Shown here: positions 40,951 through 51,349 of the stretch, in pieces
How positions within the stretch are numbered: position 1 is the stretch's first letter
Layout of the letters: every line of letters starts with the position of its first letter
Origin: Acrasis kona
Taxonomy: Eukaryota; Heterolobosea; Eutetramitea; Acrasida; Acrasidae
Direction of reading: 5' to 3'
Assembly (NCBI GenBank): GCA_026419775.2
Contig: JAOPGA020001250.1
Location: 1 to 54,820, forward strand
DNA: 54,820 nt
Notes under the pieces: model-generated
What the model was told of the DNA's origin: nothing
What the model saw: only the letters and a program-made list of their open reading frames with translations
The model's database searches: none
Made by a program: the position numbers and the translations under genes

Positions 40951-42033
40951 TTAATCAACTTTTCTCTTCTTCATTTCTGGTTCACCCTCTCGACCCTTTT
41001 TTATAAATTTGAATGATTTGTCCACACCTGCAAGTTCCTTCATTCGATCGCTGAGAATTGGTGGCTCAGTAGGAATTATAAAGTTATCCAACACTTGATC
41101 ATCGCCATACGTTCTTGGATTCTTTGGGTTCATTTTGATCTTGATGCAAGGCCAATGGCTTGTTGTTCTTAGATCCTGTAGGGCAGTCTTCTTTTTCTCA
41201 TAGTCCTTCTTAGTGGCATATTTTTTTGGAAGCATGCACACATAAATACACATACGATGTGCCATCGGTAATGAATTTTTCTTATCTATCGATTCTGCAT
41301 AATGAACCGTTCTACTGTACCAAACAATAAAGTCACCTGGATCACAACATACTTTTATTTTTTCGAAACCCGATAAGAAGTTATTGTCTTCCTCCGAATC
41401 GGGATCAAACTTGTACCAATTGTCAGTTGAGTCAATCCATTTACAATTTTTATTTTCAATTGAACCCTTGTCAATAAAGTATTGTTGGTGTTGCTTGTGG
41501 CTTCCTTTGTAAACAACAAGTCCTCCGTCAGTCGGACCGCATGGCCTCAAGTTCAATAGACCTTGAACGCATGGAAAATCTCTTACCTCTACAAACTTAC
41601 CATTAGCGTTAGGGATTTTAATTAACGGAGCTTGGTCAGTATGAGCCCATTTATTTGATTTTTTTGTACACAAAGATGGACGAATCATGCATGCTCCGTC
41701 GAATGAAACCAAAAGATCTTTAGTCTCCCACAATTGTTGAAAAAATGAAATTATGCCCTCCTCTGCTCTGGCATCCCAAACAAATTGTGCATGTCCCACA
41801 TTATAGTTTTTGAATATTCCATGTAGATTGCTAGGCCAATGAGGACCTGACCATGTGGCAGGGTCATTCCTATCTATTTTATTCTGAACGCTAAGACCCT
41901 CAAGGTAGTCCCAAAATCTTGATACGTATTCTTTTGATTTGTCAGCGTCAACTATCCCTTTAATAACGGCATATCCATCCTCGTCTAGTTTGCTCTTGTA
42001 CTTTTTGAAATCGTCTTCGGTTAGTATTGGCAT
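40951..42033 (-). CDS. Phytanoyl-CoA dioxygenase (PhyH) family oxygenase
   Basis: 360 residues, single exon. PhyH-type Fe(II)/2-oxoglutarate oxygenases hydroxylate fatty-acyl or small substrates. The start DDFKKYKSKLDEDGYAVIKG is the usual opening (hydrophobic helix, then 'GYAVI'). The metal triad can be placed at HTD in WAHTDQAPLIK and the His of SRTVHYAES, with Arg of MAHRMCIY for 2-oxoglutarate. DGGLVVYKGSHKQHQQYF is the typical GG-x-GSH strand. The C-terminus is basic (EPEMKKRKVD) and could be a nuclear signal; no PTS1 or signal peptide is seen. A second 2OG oxygenase (YbiU type) lies on the other side of the mannosidase gene. Confidence 0.85.
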   Translation of the reverse strand: MPILTEDDFKKYKSKLDEDGYAVIKGIVDADKSKEYVSRFWDYLEGLSVQNKIDRNDPATWSGPHWPSNLHGIFKNYNVGHAQFVWDARAEEGIISFFQQLWETKDLLVSFDGACMIRPSLCTKKSNKWAHTDQAPLIKIPNANGKFVEVRDFPCVQGLLNLRPCGPTDGGLVVYKGSHKQHQQYFIDKGSIENKNCKWIDSTDNWYKFDPDSEEDNNFLSGFEKIKVCCDPGDFIVWYSRTVHYAESIDKKNSLPMAHRMCIYVCMLPKKYATKKDYEKKKTALQDLRTTSHWPCIKIKMNPKNPRTYGDDQVLDNFIIPTEPPILSDRMKELAGVDKSFKFIKKGREGEPEMKKRKVD

Positions 42034-42334
42034 ATCTTGTTTTGTTTTATTTTGTTTGAAATTGAATTCGTCTTTTCAACTTTTATACTGTTTGACAACG
42101 AACTGGAAGTTCAACATCTACATTGAGCTGGAATCTGTTGACGAGTAAACAACGTCAATTGTTGTAAGAAGTTACATTACAACCGACTCTATTGTTTTGA
42201 ACACACTTTAAAGTTGCGTTATTGTTGATAACTTGATCACCTAAAACCTAGTTATCCTTATATTAATGATGGGTATTATTCTGATTTTAAAGGATCAATA
42301 GCTACTCAACCGACAATGAGAATTGATCAAAAGA

Positions 42335-45300
42335 ATGAGCGTGCTCACCAACAACACAATAGGAGAGGCCAAGAGAAAGATTCTTTTAGATCGCTTCGAG
42401 AAGTTCACCTCTGATATCTACTACACAGATGTCAACTTCAAAAGCAAAGTATACCCAGAAAGAAGACCTATTGATGACGTCTTGTACTACTCTGTTCCAG
42501 AGCTTGCTCGCATTCCATTTTCAGACCTCAATTCTAATTTATTCAAACCCCTCAACGAGAGGTCAAACCGCACCTTTGGTCCAAGCTGGTCCACTCACTG
42601 GTTCCTACTCAACATCACCGTTCCTGATGAATGGGCAGGCAAGAGCGTGCATTTAATTTGGAATTCCAGCAGCGAAGCACTCATATTCAACATGAAGGGT
42701 GTACCACTTCAGGGCTTAACCGTATAGTCTCATCACTTGTAAATTAAATTAACACATCAAGGGAGGTGATGGCGGAGACAAGAGGCATGAATTCCCCTTG
42801 ATTAGCAAAGCATTTGGTGGCGATAAGTACTCATTCTACATTGAGATGGCCTGTAATGGACTCTTCGGCATCGGAGGTGCCACCATGATCAGCGAACCAG
42901 ATAAAGATCGTACTTTTGAGCTCAAAAAATGCGAAATTGCAGTATTCGACGAAGAAGCATACGAGCTATTGATGGACTTTAAACTAATCGCAGACATGGC
43001 TGCTCATTTGCCACAGGACAGCAACAGAGGATCTCAAGCACTACTAACTGCCAACAAAATCATAAACAAGTGCGACACAAGAGATCGCAGGTAAGTCAAC
43101 CATCAATCAACATCATTAACAACAAAATGTAGCACTTGGGGTGATGCAAGCAAAATTGCCAAGTCCTTTTTAAACCAACACAATGGAGATTCCCAACACA
43201 CAATCTATTCGACAGGTCATTGTCACATTGACGTAGCCTGGTTGTGGCCATATGACGAAACCAAAAGAAAGTGCGCAAGGTCCTGGTCATCACAAGTAAG
43301 TATTTTCGAATCACTCATCACCAGTCAACACCAATAGTTATCCATCATGAACAAATTCAAGGACTACAAATTCAGTCAGAGCCAAGCTCAACTCTACGAA
43401 TGGACCAAACAACTCTATCCAGAACTCTACGAACAAATCAAACAAAAAGTACAGGAGGGACAATTCGTACCCGTCGGTGGATCATGGGTAGAGATGGACG
43501 GCATCCTCCCGTCAGGTGAATCCATGGCCAGACAATTCCTATACGGCCAACGCTTCTTCAAAAAAGAATTTGGAAAATACTGCACAGAATTCTGGCTGCC
43601 CGATTCCTTCGGCTACTCCGGTCAACTACCACAAATCATGAAATTATCAAACATTGACAGTTTCGTCACTCAAAAAATGAGTTGGAACAACATCAACAAA
43701 TTCCCGCACTCGACCATGCATTGGCAAGGATTAGATGGATCTCGCGTGTGGGCCCATTTCCCACCCATGGACAATTACTGCAGTCAAGTACACGTCAAGG
43801 ACATGTTATTCAACGTGAGCAACTTCAAGCAAAGAGGAGCCAGCAACATTAGTTTGTGTTTATTTGGATTCGGCGACGGAGGAGGCGGACCCAACTACGA
43901 CATGTTGGAGCGATTGACAAGATTCGAAAAAAACATTGATTCGGTACCGATCGCAAAATTATCATCAGCAAAAGATTTTTTCGATCGTTTGAAAAAAGAA
44001 CAAAGCGGACCGGACCATCAATTGGAGGTGTGGCATGGCGAATTATACTTTGAGTTGCACAGAGGTTGTTACACTTCACAAGCATCAACGAAACGCGGAA
44101 ATCGATTCTGTCAGGTTGCATTGAGAAATGTGGAAATTTTGAATCTCATGAGTCGTTCTGATGATTTGGATTTATCGGAGGAATGGAAATTATTGTTGTT
44201 GAATCAATTCCACGACGTGTTACCTGGAAGTAGCATTGGACTGGCGTACGTCGACGCCATCGATTATTACCGAACGATAACCAAGAATTGCGAAGATCAC
44301 ATTTCTACGTTTACCAATCAAATCAAATCCACATGTGATGGAAATGTAGATTTGAATCATTTACACGATCACGTACTGACGATCAATACTTGTTCGTGGG
44401 ATCGTTCCCAAGTGGTCGAATACGCATTACCGAACGATTCGAATCACAACGTTGCACAAATTTCGCACGACGGAAAAGCACTATCCTTCGTAAAAGTCCA
44501 ACAATTGGGTTATGATTTTGATTCACAAAAATTATGTCCCGATCAAATCCAATTGACGTCCACGTCCGATTTCATTCAAATCAAAAATCAATTCGTTCGA
44601 TTGCAAATCAATCAGCAATCGGGTCACATTAATTTATTCGATTATCGAATGAACCGATGGGTGATCGAAAATGGAGGAAACGAATTTCAATTGTTCGAGG
44701 ACGTTCCGTTGTTCTGGGATGCATGGGACGTTGAAGTTTATCATGTGGACAAGCCCATTCGCATTCACGATCCAAATGTCAAATTGGAAATTTTGGAATC
44801 GGGTCCATTGCGCGCATGTGTGAAATTACAAATTCAACTCACTCAAAATTCACGCCTCACCCAATTCATCAAGGTTCATGCCAATTCGTCTAGGATCGAT
44901 TTCCATACCCTGGTGGATTGGAATCACGAACAACACGTCATGTTGAAATCCAAATTCCCGACCACCATTTATAGTCCGCACCAAATGGCATCGTTCGACG
45001 CTCAATTCGGTCACCTACAGAGACCAACTCATCGAAACACGTCTTGGGATTGGAGCAAATTCGAAGTACATTGTCAAATGTGGTTCGATTTGAGCGAATT
45101 TGATTTTGGATTAGCAATCCTGAACGACTGTAAACACGGATGTAGCGTGTTAAATAACGAAATGAGCATTAGTTTATTGAGATCACCAAAATCACCAGAT
45201 GTGAATTGTGACATGGGTCATCACGAATTCACATATAGTTTGTACAGTCACGAAGGCAATCTACAATCTGGAAATGTAATCCAGGAGGCTTATCAATTGA

Positions 45301-45632
45301 ACTATCCGTTGATTTGTAAAACGGCAAGCGGCAATTCGTACGGAAAGGATAGTTTATTTGATTTGAGCGCTCACAGCGTGGTGATTGATGCTGTGAAGAG
45401 AGCGGAGGATGATAGAAGGAGCGTGGTCGTGAGATTGTACGAATCGTTTGGTGGAAGAGTGGACCATGTGGTGTTGGGCGTTAGCAAGTTGATTTTGGGA
45501 CAGGTGAAGAGAGTGTGTAGGGTGAATATATTGGAGGAGGAATTGGAGGAATTGGAGTTCCAGGATCAACATGTTGATTTGGGCGTATTTGGTGCTTTCC
45601 AGATTCAATCCATTAAATTTGAATTTGAATAA
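42335..45632 (+). CDS. MAN2C1: Alpha-mannosidase, GH38, cytosolic MAN2C1 type
   Basis: Trims mannose from free oligosaccharides in the cytosol. Four exons (42335-42721, 42762-43089, 43132-43295, 43338-45632) with introns of 40, 42 and 42 nt, all in phase, encode 1,057 residues. The ATG of MSVLTNNTIGEAKRKI is chosen because a TTG further up cannot start translation. Hallmarks: GHCHIDVAWLWPYDETKRKC (zinc-binding His and Asp), QAQLYEWTKQLYPELYEQIK, EFWLPDSFGYSGQLPQIM with the nucleophile Asp, and LLLNQFHDVLPGSSI (late metal-site His/Asp) in the middle. There is no signal peptide, matching the 2C1 class rather than lysosomal or Golgi enzymes. The late part of exon 4 is notably richer in TCG/TTG-type codons (FDxxxF-rich) than the neighbouring genes. 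Confidence 0.95.
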
Positions 45633-45885
45633 ATGATGTGAACCCAACAACAAACTTTATTTGACATCCCATTGACACATTCACTCCGTTCAGAACAATT
45701 GTTAATTAACTTGATCAACTTAAGGACTGTCTGTACCTTGTTTTTTCTAAAATCTAATTACAGTGTCAAAAGGTTATTGTAAATGTAATTTATATATGTT
45801 TTTTGTAAAAATTTCTTCCAATTGATGTTTGTAACATTCTCCGGAGATGACGAGGAGTATAATTTAATAAATTGATAGAGTGACG
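45633..45885. other. Intergenic between two plus genes
   Basis: 253 bases with AT-rich 3' signals of the mannosidase gene and the short promoter of the next. Nothing else seen. Confidence 0.4.
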
Positions 45886-47196
45886 ATGATGGGAATTGAA
45901 CATTTGGAACCACCATCGGTAGTGGAAGATGCATTCAAGGTTAAAAAGGATTTATGGACCGGAAAGGAGGATCCTTCTGTTTCATATTCCAGATTGCTAC
46001 AAAGTATTCAAGAAGAGGTTGCCATCATTCAAAAAGCAGATCAGGAGAATAAATCAGTTATACCTGAAATCTCGTTTGAGGCAATCGATAGTACTCCGAC
46101 TACAACAATACAAGAAATCAAAAAACGCGGTTGCGTAGTTGTACGTGGCACTGTTGGTAAAGAACAAGCAGAGAGATGGGCACAGATGGCTGAAGACTAT
46201 GTAACGAAGGATAACAACTATACTCACGAGGTTAATGTCGATGCAGACAAGAAGAACTTTTTCGCAGAAAGTACGCCACAAATATATGGAGTGTACTGGG
46301 GCAAAGCACAAATACAAGCGCGCCAACATGAAAATGTCGCCAAGGTCAGGAGCTACCTCAATCGCTTGTGGTCGTTCGAATCAAACGATGAATGGAGTTT
46401 TGATCCTGATAAAGAATGTTCTTATGCAGATAGACAAAGAATTCGTCAACCTGGGAACATTTCTGGACTTGCACCCCATGTTGATGGAGGTTCCGTCGAG
46501 AGGTGGGTTGACCCAGGTTATGTTGAGTTCTACAAAGATGTTTACAATGGAAATTGGGAATCCTTCGATCCATGGAATGGTGTGGCGAGGGTGCGCACCG
46601 AAGAACTTCCATCACCCAATGTATGCACAGTGTTCCGCACGTATCAAGGTTGGTTGGCATTGTCGAAGCAAGGAAAGAACGACGGCACTCTTCAAGTTGT
46701 ACCTCTTGTAAAACAGAGCACTGCTCATTTGTTATTAAAATCATTCCAACAAAGTGTTGATTCCGACGATCCATTCTGTGGTGCTTTTGAAGGTAGACAA
46801 TTTAAAATATTAGAAAAGTATCATGCAGAGCTGTTGAAAGGTTTAATTTCCATACCTGAAGTCCAGCCTGGTGATATGGTGTTCTGGCATCCTGACCTGA
46901 TCCATGCTGTGGAGAGGGAACATAAAGGTAATGGAAAGAGTAGTGTGTTGTATATTGGCGGCGCTCCTTTGTGTAAAAAGAACGCATTGTATGTGAAAAA
47001 ACAAAAGAAGGACTTCTTAAATGGTGAAGCTGGTCCTGATTTCCCACAAGAACATAAAGAAGTTGACTATAACAACAGAGCAAGTGTTGAAGATCTTACT
47101 GACCTTGGTAAAAAACAAATGGGCTTTGAGGCCTGGGATACTCAACAAGGTGACAAGGATGCAAGAATTAAATTATTGGAGGAATGCTCTATATAA
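45886..47196 (+). CDS. YbiU/DUF1479-type Fe(II)/2OG oxygenase-like protein
   Basis: 436 residues from the first ATG (MMGIEHLEPPSVVED); an upstream GTG is not a start. Family features: EIKKRGCVVVRGTVGKEQA at the N-terminus, YGVYWGKAQIQARQH, then GLAPHVDGGSVERWVDPGY with the HxD iron pair, FRTYQGWLALSKQGKNDGTL, and GDMVFWHPDLIHAVER with the distal His. This matches the DUF1479 family, best known from bacterial YbiU and scattered in fungi and protists. The substrate is unknown. The gene has no intron and its patchy distribution would fit horizontal acquisition, but codon use looks like its neighbours by eye. Confidence 0.85.
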   Translation: MMGIEHLEPPSVVEDAFKVKKDLWTGKEDPSVSYSRLLQSIQEEVAIIQKADQENKSVIPEISFEAIDSTPTTTIQEIKKRGCVVVRGTVGKEQAERWAQMAEDYVTKDNNYTHEVNVDADKKNFFAESTPQIYGVYWGKAQIQARQHENVAKVRSYLNRLWSFESNDEWSFDPDKECSYADRQRIRQPGNISGLAPHVDGGSVERWVDPGYVEFYKDVYNGNWESFDPWNGVARVRTEELPSPNVCTVFRTYQGWLALSKQGKNDGTLQVVPLVKQSTAHLLLKSFQQSVDSDDPFCGAFEGRQFKILEKYHAELLKGLISIPEVQPGDMVFWHPDLIHAVEREHKGNGKSSVLYIGGAPLCKKNALYVKKQKKDFLNGEAGPDFPQEHKEVDYNNRASVEDLTDLGKKQMGFEAWDTQQGDKDARIKLLEECSI

Positions 47197-47411
47197 ATAA
47201 ACATCTAATTTTCATTTTATAAATTTATTAATCACGTCCATCTATCTGACTCTCAATATTGACATTATTCAATCGATTTCTTCAGTTTCTTAGGAGCGCT
47301 CTTGATCAAGCTCGTTGTCTCTATTCTCATTAAATTCATTGTCATCGAAATTTTCATCAATCTCCTCCTGGCATAAATACAAGATTCGAGATAACTAAGA
47401 AGTTGTTTATT
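47197..47411. other. Convergent intergenic, with a coding-like acidic scrap on the minus strand
   Basis: On the minus strand, 47369-47296 reads EEIDENFDDNEFNENRDNEL then DQERS and stops. It is preceded by a plausible acceptor (TTATGCCAG). It may be an alternative last exon of the esterase gene (see findings) or a relic. Confidence 0.3.
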
Positions 47412-48539
47412 TTAACATCTACCAACAAGGTCTTTTTGTTTCAAAGTGTCAAGAATGAACTGCTTGGCGTCCACAGACTCTTTTAAAAAGTCGAATGTAA
47501 CGAACCCATGCACGGTATCATATTCTTTGTATGTAACATTTACTCCATTCTCCTTCATTTTATCAGCATAAAGTTTACCCTCTTCATATAAGGGATCGAA
47601 TTTAGCAGTAATGACTGTCGCCTCTGGTAAATTACTAGTGTCCGCTCTGGAATGCTTGTACAAATGATGATGGTGATGTTCGGGATCAAGAATGGATTGG
47701 TCCTGGACATAGCAGCTTGAGAAAAAGTCCATACCCTCTTTATCTAGGATGTATGTTCCATTTGCATTTCTGTTTGATTCGTGGTCAACTACAGGGTAGA
47801 TCAAAACTTGATGTGCGGGTTGATGCTTGGCGGCAGGAAGAACTTCTGAATCAGATGAGTGTTTGATACCATCTCTTGCCATTATAGATGCAGCTATTGA
47901 TAGTGAACCTCCGGCACTGTCTCCAGCCACAAAAACTTTATTGGGATTTACATTTTTAAAAAAATCACTTTGCTCATCTTGAGGCTTGCTTAAATTCTCG
48001 TCAACCCAAGAATAAGCAGAATAAACATCATACAGAGCACTTGGGAATGGATGTTCAGGTGCTAATCTGTAATCAATCGAGAGGACGTACATGTGCCCCA
48101 TCCTAGCGAAATCGCGACAAAGTTTATCAAAGTTTGCAGTATCAACAGAAGCCAAAACAAATCCTCCGCCATGGAGATAGAACATTAGTGGCAGTTTCTC
48201 TCCATTACAGGATGTTACATTTTCGGGCTCATATAGGCGTGCACGGATTGTCTCATTCCATCCCGTCTCCTTTTCAAGCTTAAATGGAATTTGCATGTCT
48301 CTTGATTTAATACCTTCTACAGCGTTCGCACCTGTTGGTGGTACTTTCATTCTATCCACTGATACACACTGTCTGCTGAATTCTGATCCATCCCCATACA
48401 TTCCACACCTCCAATTCATAAGTTTGATGATTCTGTCATATAACTTGATACGGTAGTCAATATGAGAATCATGAACTAGAAACGCTATTACTGCAGCAGC
48501 GACAACAATCAGCAGTGATATGACAAATCCTCTTGTCAT
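47412..48539 (-). CDS. HSL/AADAC-type alpha/beta-hydrolase (esterase/lipase)
   Basis: 375 residues, single exon. A signal-anchor starts the protein (TRGFVISLLIVVAAAVIAFL), so it is probably ER-bound and lumenal like arylacetamide deacetylase. The oxyanion motif is MFYLHGGGFVLAS, the nucleophile is in FVAGDSAGGSLSIAA, the acid is in TAKFDPLYEEG and the His in YDTVHGFVTF. YRLAPEHPFPSALYD is the usual HSL-family block. It should hydrolyse short-chain or lipid esters. N-glycosylation sites (WNET, ENVT, ANGT) support a lumenal position. The stop is close to a possible alternative 3' exon. Confidence 0.9.
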   Translation of the reverse strand: MTRGFVISLLIVVAAAVIAFLVHDSHIDYRIKLYDRIIKLMNWRCGMYGDGSEFSRQCVSVDRMKVPPTGANAVEGIKSRDMQIPFKLEKETGWNETIRARLYEPENVTSCNGEKLPLMFYLHGGGFVLASVDTANFDKLCRDFARMGHMYVLSIDYRLAPEHPFPSALYDVYSAYSWVDENLSKPQDEQSDFFKNVNPNKVFVAGDSAGGSLSIAASIMARDGIKHSSDSEVLPAAKHQPAHQVLIYPVVDHESNRNANGTYILDKEGMDFFSSCYVQDQSILDPEHHHHHLYKHSRADTSNLPEATVITAKFDPLYEEGKLYADKMKENGVNVTYKEYDTVHGFVTFDFLKESVDAKQFILDTLKQKDLVGRC

Positions 48540-48613
48540 TTTAAAAACAATCTATATTGCGGAAACGCGCATTAATTACAATAAAAACTTCAACAAAAAA
48601 CAATAATAGAATT

Positions 48614-49513
48614 TTATGTACTTCTTTCTAAACAGTCAAGTGCTCTGTGGCCCTTTTGTAGACAGTGATGACAGTGTTCATGGTCGTAATGCTCCTTACA
48701 ACGATCTATTTTGATACACCCTCCTTCGGTGTAATTATGTAATCTGCAAATGTTCACTCCAGAGGCAGTCATTCTCTGCGGATATTTAAGTGGTAGTTTT
48801 ACTTTATTGATTTGTGTTTGTTGTTGGTTATCTTCTAATACTTTTGACCACCACTCACTTTGAATCCATCCATTGTTGTCGACAAACGAACTTCTTCTTA
48901 CATGCCTAACTAACTCTTCGCTTTTGACTACTATTAAATGTGGTTTGAATTTTGTTGTTTTTGTCAAGTATGTTATGATGTCGATTAAGCTCGGTATTTG
49001 TCTGTTTCCTCCAATGTCGAGAAACACTTTGTTACTTTTTTCTAAAAATGTGTCTAACCTGCTTTGGTCATTTAGTGCATTCAAGACTTCAAAGTAAATG
49101 TGGGGGTATGTGTTTTTTGAATGTTCTATTAGTTGTTCAGAAGTATCTATCCCCACAACACATTTACAGTGTTGAGATAAAATGTCTGTGCACACTCCAT
49201 ATGAAGACCCAATTTCCACAACTGTATCATTTTTATTCGTTTGAGAGCGCGCAAGGCGACGGTATTCATGTGTTGTTTTGCAAATTAATATTAGAAACGG
49301 CTGCTCATAAACTCTTGTGATACGATTAGGATTTACGAGGTGCGTTGAATCATCACAATCATATTTCACAAGATATCGTTCATCTTGTTTGTTTATAACT
49401 TTTCCGCTACCAGTGTCCCTATCTGAGTTCAACTTGATAAAAACAGACTCCCCATCATTGTATTCACCAATCACATTGGAAGTATAGAGGCTGAAGCTAA
49501 ACACTCCTGTCAT
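48614..49513 (-). CDS. Tudor-like / SAM methyltransferase / zinc-finger protein
   Basis: 299 residues, single exon. About 15-68: a small SH3/Tudor-like barrel (SGKVINKQDERYLVKYDCDD). About 70-215: a Rossmann methyltransferase fold with motif I TVVEIGSSYGVCTDILSQHC, motif II VVGIDTSEQLIEHSK and a following strand VFLDIGG, the SAM pocket. About 250-298: cysteine-rich end NICRLHNYTEGGCIKIDRC, then a perfect CX2CX4HX4C zinc knuckle in CHHCLQKGHRALDC. Proteins with this methyltransferase plus zinc-finger end occur in plants and algae; the substrate is unknown, and an RNA target is suggested by the knuckle. The usual catalytic NPPY or DPPF is absent, so a non-amino target or loss of activity is possible. 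Confidence 0.75.
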   Translation of the reverse strand: MTGVFSFSLYTSNVIGEYNDGESVFIKLNSDRDTGSGKVINKQDERYLVKYDCDDSTHLVNPNRITRVYEQPFLILICKTTHEYRRLARSQTNKNDTVVEIGSSYGVCTDILSQHCKCVVGIDTSEQLIEHSKNTYPHIYFEVLNALNDQSRLDTFLEKSNKVFLDIGGNRQIPSLIDIITYLTKTTKFKPHLIVVKSEELVRHVRRSSFVDNNGWIQSEWWSKVLEDNQQQTQINKVKLPLKYPQRMTASGVNICRLHNYTEGGCIKIDRCKEHYDHEHCHHCLQKGHRALDCLERST

Positions 49514-49687
49514 GAATGTTACAATTTACGTCAACCAACAACACAATGTGGGATGTGACATGGGACTAAAAGTGTTAATTCTCCTTTGTATAGTTCTGCA
49601 TTATACAATCATGATTCTTTGACAAAGAAATTAAGCATTTACTAAGTGGTGTTTTAACAGTTTTTAAAAAGTATATGTTTTTATCGC
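49514..49687. other. Short intergenic gap
   Basis: Holds the promoter of the methyltransferase gene (with TTACGTCA at 49526-49533) and the 3' end of the ribosomal protein gene. Nothing else. Confidence 0.35.
49526..49533. promoter_or_regulatory. TTACGTCA site just upstream of the methyltransferase
   Basis: CRE/ATF-like core 13 bases before the start codon at 49513. It is the complement of the core near KIN17 and RPL26. Confidence 0.3.
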
Positions 49688-50323
49688 TTATGCCTTAACA
49701 ACGCTATCTTCGGTGTGCTTGCCTTTACCTTCGTCCTTGCCTCCTCTTCTGGCTGCGGCCTTGCGGGCTAAAAGTGCTTTCCTGTCCTTGTCCAAGTGCA
49801 AAGCGGTGATTTTTACGTTGGATGGGTGTAGAGCTACATCAACTTCTTGACCGTTAACCTTCTTGGTTTGGATGCCCTCAACGAAGATTTGGAACTTCTT
49901 TCTGTATACCTTCTTTACCTTTCCCTTTTCGGTCTTCTTTCTTCCAACAAGGACTTCGACCTCATCACCTCTTCTGATTGGCACAGCGCGAACCTTAATA
50001 TAATTTAATCAAAGTATTTAACAAGGCACATACGTTGTACTTCTTTCTTAACTCTGCTGATAGAGTTGAACTCATGATGATGCGGCGCTCGCTTGATGGG
50101 GCGGTGAAGTGGGCCTTGCGTGCCTTTCTTCTTGAGCTAGAAATGACTAATATAAATAAAGAAGAATGGTAAGAATGTTGTTCACATGGAAATGCGACAT
50201 GCGATAAGGAATACACACGTATAAAAGTTTATCAGTTATTAACGTGACGAACTGTGTCCCGATGTCTCCTTATCAACATGTGCATCAATATTAAATATAC
50301 ATACCGGGATTATTGCAGACCAT
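49688..50323 (-). CDS. RPL26: Large-subunit ribosomal protein uL24 (L26)
   Basis: Three exons: 50323-50305 (19 bases, MVCNNP plus one base), 50146-50034 and 49993-49688, with introns of 158 and 40 nt. The junctions give the family text: [19 protein letters not shown], then [25 protein letters not shown] and [20 protein letters not shown] with a KOW motif. The 145-residue product has the usual length. It binds 23S/28S-type rRNA near the exit tunnel. The tiny first exon is placed by phase: only the acceptor at 50147 (TTATATTAG) keeps the frame with the GTATGT donor. The first intron is three to five times longer than any other here. A TGACGTA site lies 10 bases before the start. Confidence 0.9.
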
Positions 50324-50332
50324 TTTTTGCTA

Positions 50333-50339
50333 TGACGTA
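50333..50339. promoter_or_regulatory. TGACGTA site just upstream of RPL26
   Basis: CRE/ATF-like core ten bases upstream of the RPL26 start codon; recurs near other genes in this window. Confidence 0.3.
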
Positions 50340-51349
50340 GTGTGAATTCTTTCTCAAAAGTTTTCAAAGATTTCGAGTGAAAAAAATCAACCATTGGTTG
50401 TTCAGATTACAACAATTAATTGAATCCAAAAAATAATGAGGCCAGGATGACAACAGCAACGGGAGGTTAATAAATGTTGAGCTCGTCTCGGTATTAATAT
50501 ATCAATAGCAAAATTTAGCATATCACAATTAGCATTTGTTTCAAGGTCAGGACGTTTACGATTCAAGATTATTGGCAAACGATGTTTAGGACTTGCAATC
50601 TAAATATTGTAGTGGAACAAAATCATGGCAGTCAAGTGAGCATGAGACCGATACATCCTTGATGATAATTTCAAAATCACTTACAGTCCCTTGGCACATG
50701 CTGAAAATATCGTCGCTAACGACAACCAACAATTTGACATCAATAAATAAATTTTGGTCCCATTGAACATGTTCGATAGTGCTCAATCTAGTAAAAAGCT
50801 TGCCGTCAGAAACTCAGTACGGTTATCTCCTCATTCTGATTCGGAATATAATCAACAGAAATTACGTGGTTAACATCATAAAGCACCCTCCTTCTTGTTT
50901 AATTTAGTTAGACAACAGAGTAATTTTTTTGTAACAACTGTTATGGGACAACAGTACATTCATATTGAGTGCTGGACAAACACTCAAGAAACTGAGCTTG
51001 TAGACTATAGAAAATAATAGACTCGCCTCACTAACAATTGAGCTCGTAAACAGAAAGAAGATTTCGATGTAACACAAGTATTTGAAGGTGGGAAAGGAGT
51101 GTGGTTCTATATAAGAAATTTATTACATGGTTCGCTAAACTCGCTCAGGAGATGCGTATCTCACGACGCATCATTCGATGCAAACTCAACGTACAACATG
51201 ATTTTGCACAGAGAGTTTGTTGTTGCTCCTGAATATATTATTTTGTACCACTAATTAAGAAATTGTTGTGCGGCATCACGAGCGCTTCCTCCGACCATAA
51301 CTCACTTCAAATCCACTCAACGATTGTAACCACTTTGATTTATATTTTG
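50340..51349. other. Intergenic kilobase with a decayed gene scrap
   Basis: The upstream side of two divergent genes. Apart from the coding-like scrap at 50583-50905 (minus) there is no ORF, tRNA or repeat I can support. Confidence 0.35.
50583..50905 (-). pseudogene. Decayed beta-strand-rich coding fragment
   Basis: The minus strand reads like protein in two frames in sequence: LYDVNHVISVDYIPNQNEEI-TVLS, then SDGKLFTRLSTIEHVQWDQN, FIDVKLLVVVSDDIFSMCQG and DVSVSCSLDCHDFVPLQYLD to a stop at 50583. The alternating hydrophobic strands and DGKLF/WDQN-like turns suggest a beta-propeller repeat. The frame changes near 50815 and there is no start codon. It looks like a recent host pseudogene. Its parent is not in this window. 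Confidence 0.3.

Noticed and set aside
43849-44121. Minus-strand ORFs within the mannosidase and other large exons
   Set aside because: Shadows of strongly supported genes, with no motif of their own.
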